Assembly (NCBI GenBank): GCA_018055565.1
Contig: JAGPHI010000037.1
Location: forward strand, 1-7,168
DNA: 7,168 nt
Source: Oscillospiraceae bacterium
Lineage (GTDB): Bacteria; Bacillota; Clostridia; Oscillospirales; Ruminococcaceae
Direction of reading: 5' to 3'
Made by a program: the position numbers and the translations under genes. Within the stretch, counting starts at the first letter, position 1, and each line of letters begins with the position of its first letter. Positions 6,093-7,168 of this stretch are shown piece by piece. Below the pieces are notes generated by a model that searched no databases, was not told the origin of the DNA, and saw only the letters and a list, made by a program, of their open reading frames with translations.

Positions 6093-7004
6093 ATGATACA
6101 AATCAATCGCATCTGCACCGAACAGCGAAACCCCTCCACCATGCATATTGACGAGGCGGAAAGTGCTGAAATTCTGCGTTTGATGAACGAGGAAGATAAA
6201 AATGTGGCGCTTGCCGTAGAGGCCGTTTTGCCGCAAATTACAAAGGCTGTGGATGTCATCGCTGCCGCGCTGCATGACGGCGGCCGCCTGATTTACTGCG
6301 GCTGTGGCACATCGGGGCGCCTGGGCGTTTTAGACGCTGTGGAATGCCCGCCCACCTTCGGCACAGACCCTGGCCTTATCCGCGCGCTGATTGCAGGCGG
6401 CGACCGCGCCTTTGTCAGCGCTGTAGAGGGCGCTGAAGACAATCGGCAATGGGGTGCCGAGGATTTAAGCGAAATCGGCTTTTGCAAACATGACGTGCTG
6501 GTGGGCATTGCCGCCAGCGGGCGCACACCCTATGTGATGGGCGCAATGGAATTTGCCAAAAAGCAAGGCGCAGCCGTAATTGCCGTTACCTGCTGCCCTG
6601 GCAGCGAGGTAGACCGCTTTGCCGATATTGGCATTGCGCCTGCCCCCGGCCCCGAAGTGGTTACCGGCTCTACGCGCTTAAAAAGCGGCACGGCGCAAAA
6701 AATGGTGCTGAATATGCTTTCTACCGCCAGCATGATTAAGCTGGGGAAGGTGTATGAAAACCTGATGGTTGATGTGCGCGCCACAAACGAAAAGCTGGTG
6801 GAACGCGCGGTATCCATTGTGCGCTCTGCCACAGGCTCCGACGACGAAACCGCGCGCGAAGCGCTTTCGGCATGCGGGTTTTCGGCCAAAACCGCTATTT
6901 TAATGTTGCTTTGCCATATCGATGCCGCCAGCGCCGAAGAAACGCTTAGTAAAGCCGATGGGCGCATCTCCCGCGCGGTGCAGCTAAGGCGGGTTGGCGC
7001 GTAG
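6093..7004 (+). CDS. murQ: N-acetylmuramic acid 6-phosphate etherase MurQ
   Basis: A 303-residue cytoplasmic etherase that cleaves the lactyl ether of MurNAc 6-phosphate, giving GlcNAc 6-phosphate and D-lactate, a step of cell-wall sugar catabolism and recycling. The SIS-domain sugar-phosphate core is clear: CGCGTSGRLGVLDAVECPPTFG (69-90) carries Glu84 and VEGAEDN (111-117) carries Glu115, matching the E. coli catalytic residues Glu83 and Glu114. The sugar-phosphate loop AASGRTPYV is at 140-148 and the GCKR/MurQ signature at 186-211 (GPEVVTGSTR, then KSGTAQKMVLNMLST). A helical C-terminal domain follows. Length matches the roughly 300 residues usual for MurQ. The ATG at 6093 follows AAAGGA by 10 nt. 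The frame stays open upstream, and a TTG at 5985 with AAAGGA 8 nt before it would add 36 residues, but that part runs through three hairpins and is not family-like. The next gene follows 24 bp later. Confidence 0.96.
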   Translation: MIQINRICTEQRNPSTMHIDEAESAEILRLMNEEDKNVALAVEAVLPQITKAVDVIAAALHDGGRLIYCGCGTSGRLGVLDAVECPPTFGTDPGLIRALIAGGDRAFVSAVEGAEDNRQWGAEDLSEIGFCKHDVLVGIAASGRTPYVMGAMEFAKKQGAAVIAVTCCPGSEVDRFADIGIAPAPGPEVVTGSTRLKSGTAQKMVLNMLSTASMIKLGKVYENLMVDVRATNEKLVERAVSIVRSATGSDDETAREALSACGFSAKTAILMLLCHIDAASAEETLSKADGRISRAVQLRRVGA

Positions 7005-7028
7005 CGCTTGTGAAAGGAAGGGTATTCA

Positions 7029-7168
7029 ATGGCTTTGCTTCGCTGCGATGTTTACTCTGCCTGCCTCGGCATGGAAACCACCGTGCAGGTGGTTTTGCCC
7101 GACAAGGGCGCCGTGAGCGACGCAAGGCTGGTATATCTTTTGCACGGCCTTACCGATAACAGCACCGC
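7029..7168 (+). CDS. Putative esterase, alpha/beta-hydrolase (EstA/esterase D-like), 5' part only
   Basis: Only the first 46 codons are in the window; the gene runs off the right edge. The visible protein begins MALLRCDVYS, has METTVQVVLP at residues 15-24 and LVYLLHGLTDN at 34-44. The LLHG motif with His39-Gly40 is the oxyanion-hole region of putative esterases (tributyrin esterase/S-formylglutathione hydrolase type, Pfam Esterase). The nucleophile Ser and the catalytic Asp and His would lie downstream. ATG 7029 follows AAAGGAAGGG at 7013-7022, 24 bp after the murQ stop, so it is probably co-transcribed with murQ. In a muramic-sugar operon it might remove ester substituents such as O-acetyl groups; that role is inference from context. 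Confidence 0.8.
   Translation, partial: MALLRCDVYSACLGMETTVQVVLPDKGAVSDARLVYLLHGLTDNST

Overview
The window looks like a piece of chromosome from an anaerobic Clostridia-type Firmicute, possibly an Oscillospirales-like gut lineage. This is an inference from AAAGGA/AGGAGG ribosome-binding sites, sigma-A-like promoters, a Gram-positive lipoprotein solute-binding protein, an Lpl/Ytc-type sugar importer encoded without its own ATPase, and an intergenic GGGGCGGAT...ATCCGCCCG repeat family. No rRNA, tRNA or phylogenetic marker is present, so the taxonomy is tentative.

Layout. Positions 1-577 are a cluster of related palindromic repeats: a 70-bp inverted repeat with one mismatch, two direct copies of about 140 bp at about 95% identity, and a shorter diverged copy. 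The cluster stops 5 bp past the end of a leftward serine hydrolase gene of the class C beta-lactamase fold (583-1608). Positions 1609-2202 form a divergent control region with a recognisable promoter on each strand, several inverted repeats, and a possible three-way-junction leader RNA before the rightward operon.

The rightward operon encodes a lipoprotein sugar-binding protein (2203-3804), two carbohydrate ABC permeases (4058-5023 and 5033-5917), MurQ, the N-acetylmuramic acid 6-phosphate etherase (6093-7004), and the first 46 codons of a putative esterase (from 7029) cut by the window edge. The 253-bp gap after the binding-protein gene holds two GC-rich hairpins that share a strand and cannot both form, plus a third clean hairpin. 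The 175-bp gap before murQ holds three back-to-back perfect hairpins and a weak stem over the murQ Shine-Dalgarno.

How the genes fit together (inference). MurQ is the only gene with an unambiguous substrate. Its place behind a sugar importer, opposite a hydrolase whose fold includes peptidoglycan-acting enzymes, suggests uptake and catabolism of MurNAc or muropeptides. An ABC importer delivers unphosphorylated sugar, so a MurNAc kinase and a shared MsmX-type ATPase should be encoded elsewhere; neither is in the window. The gene families are all known. The less ordinary features are the RNA-level control candidates between the genes and the nested repeat cluster.
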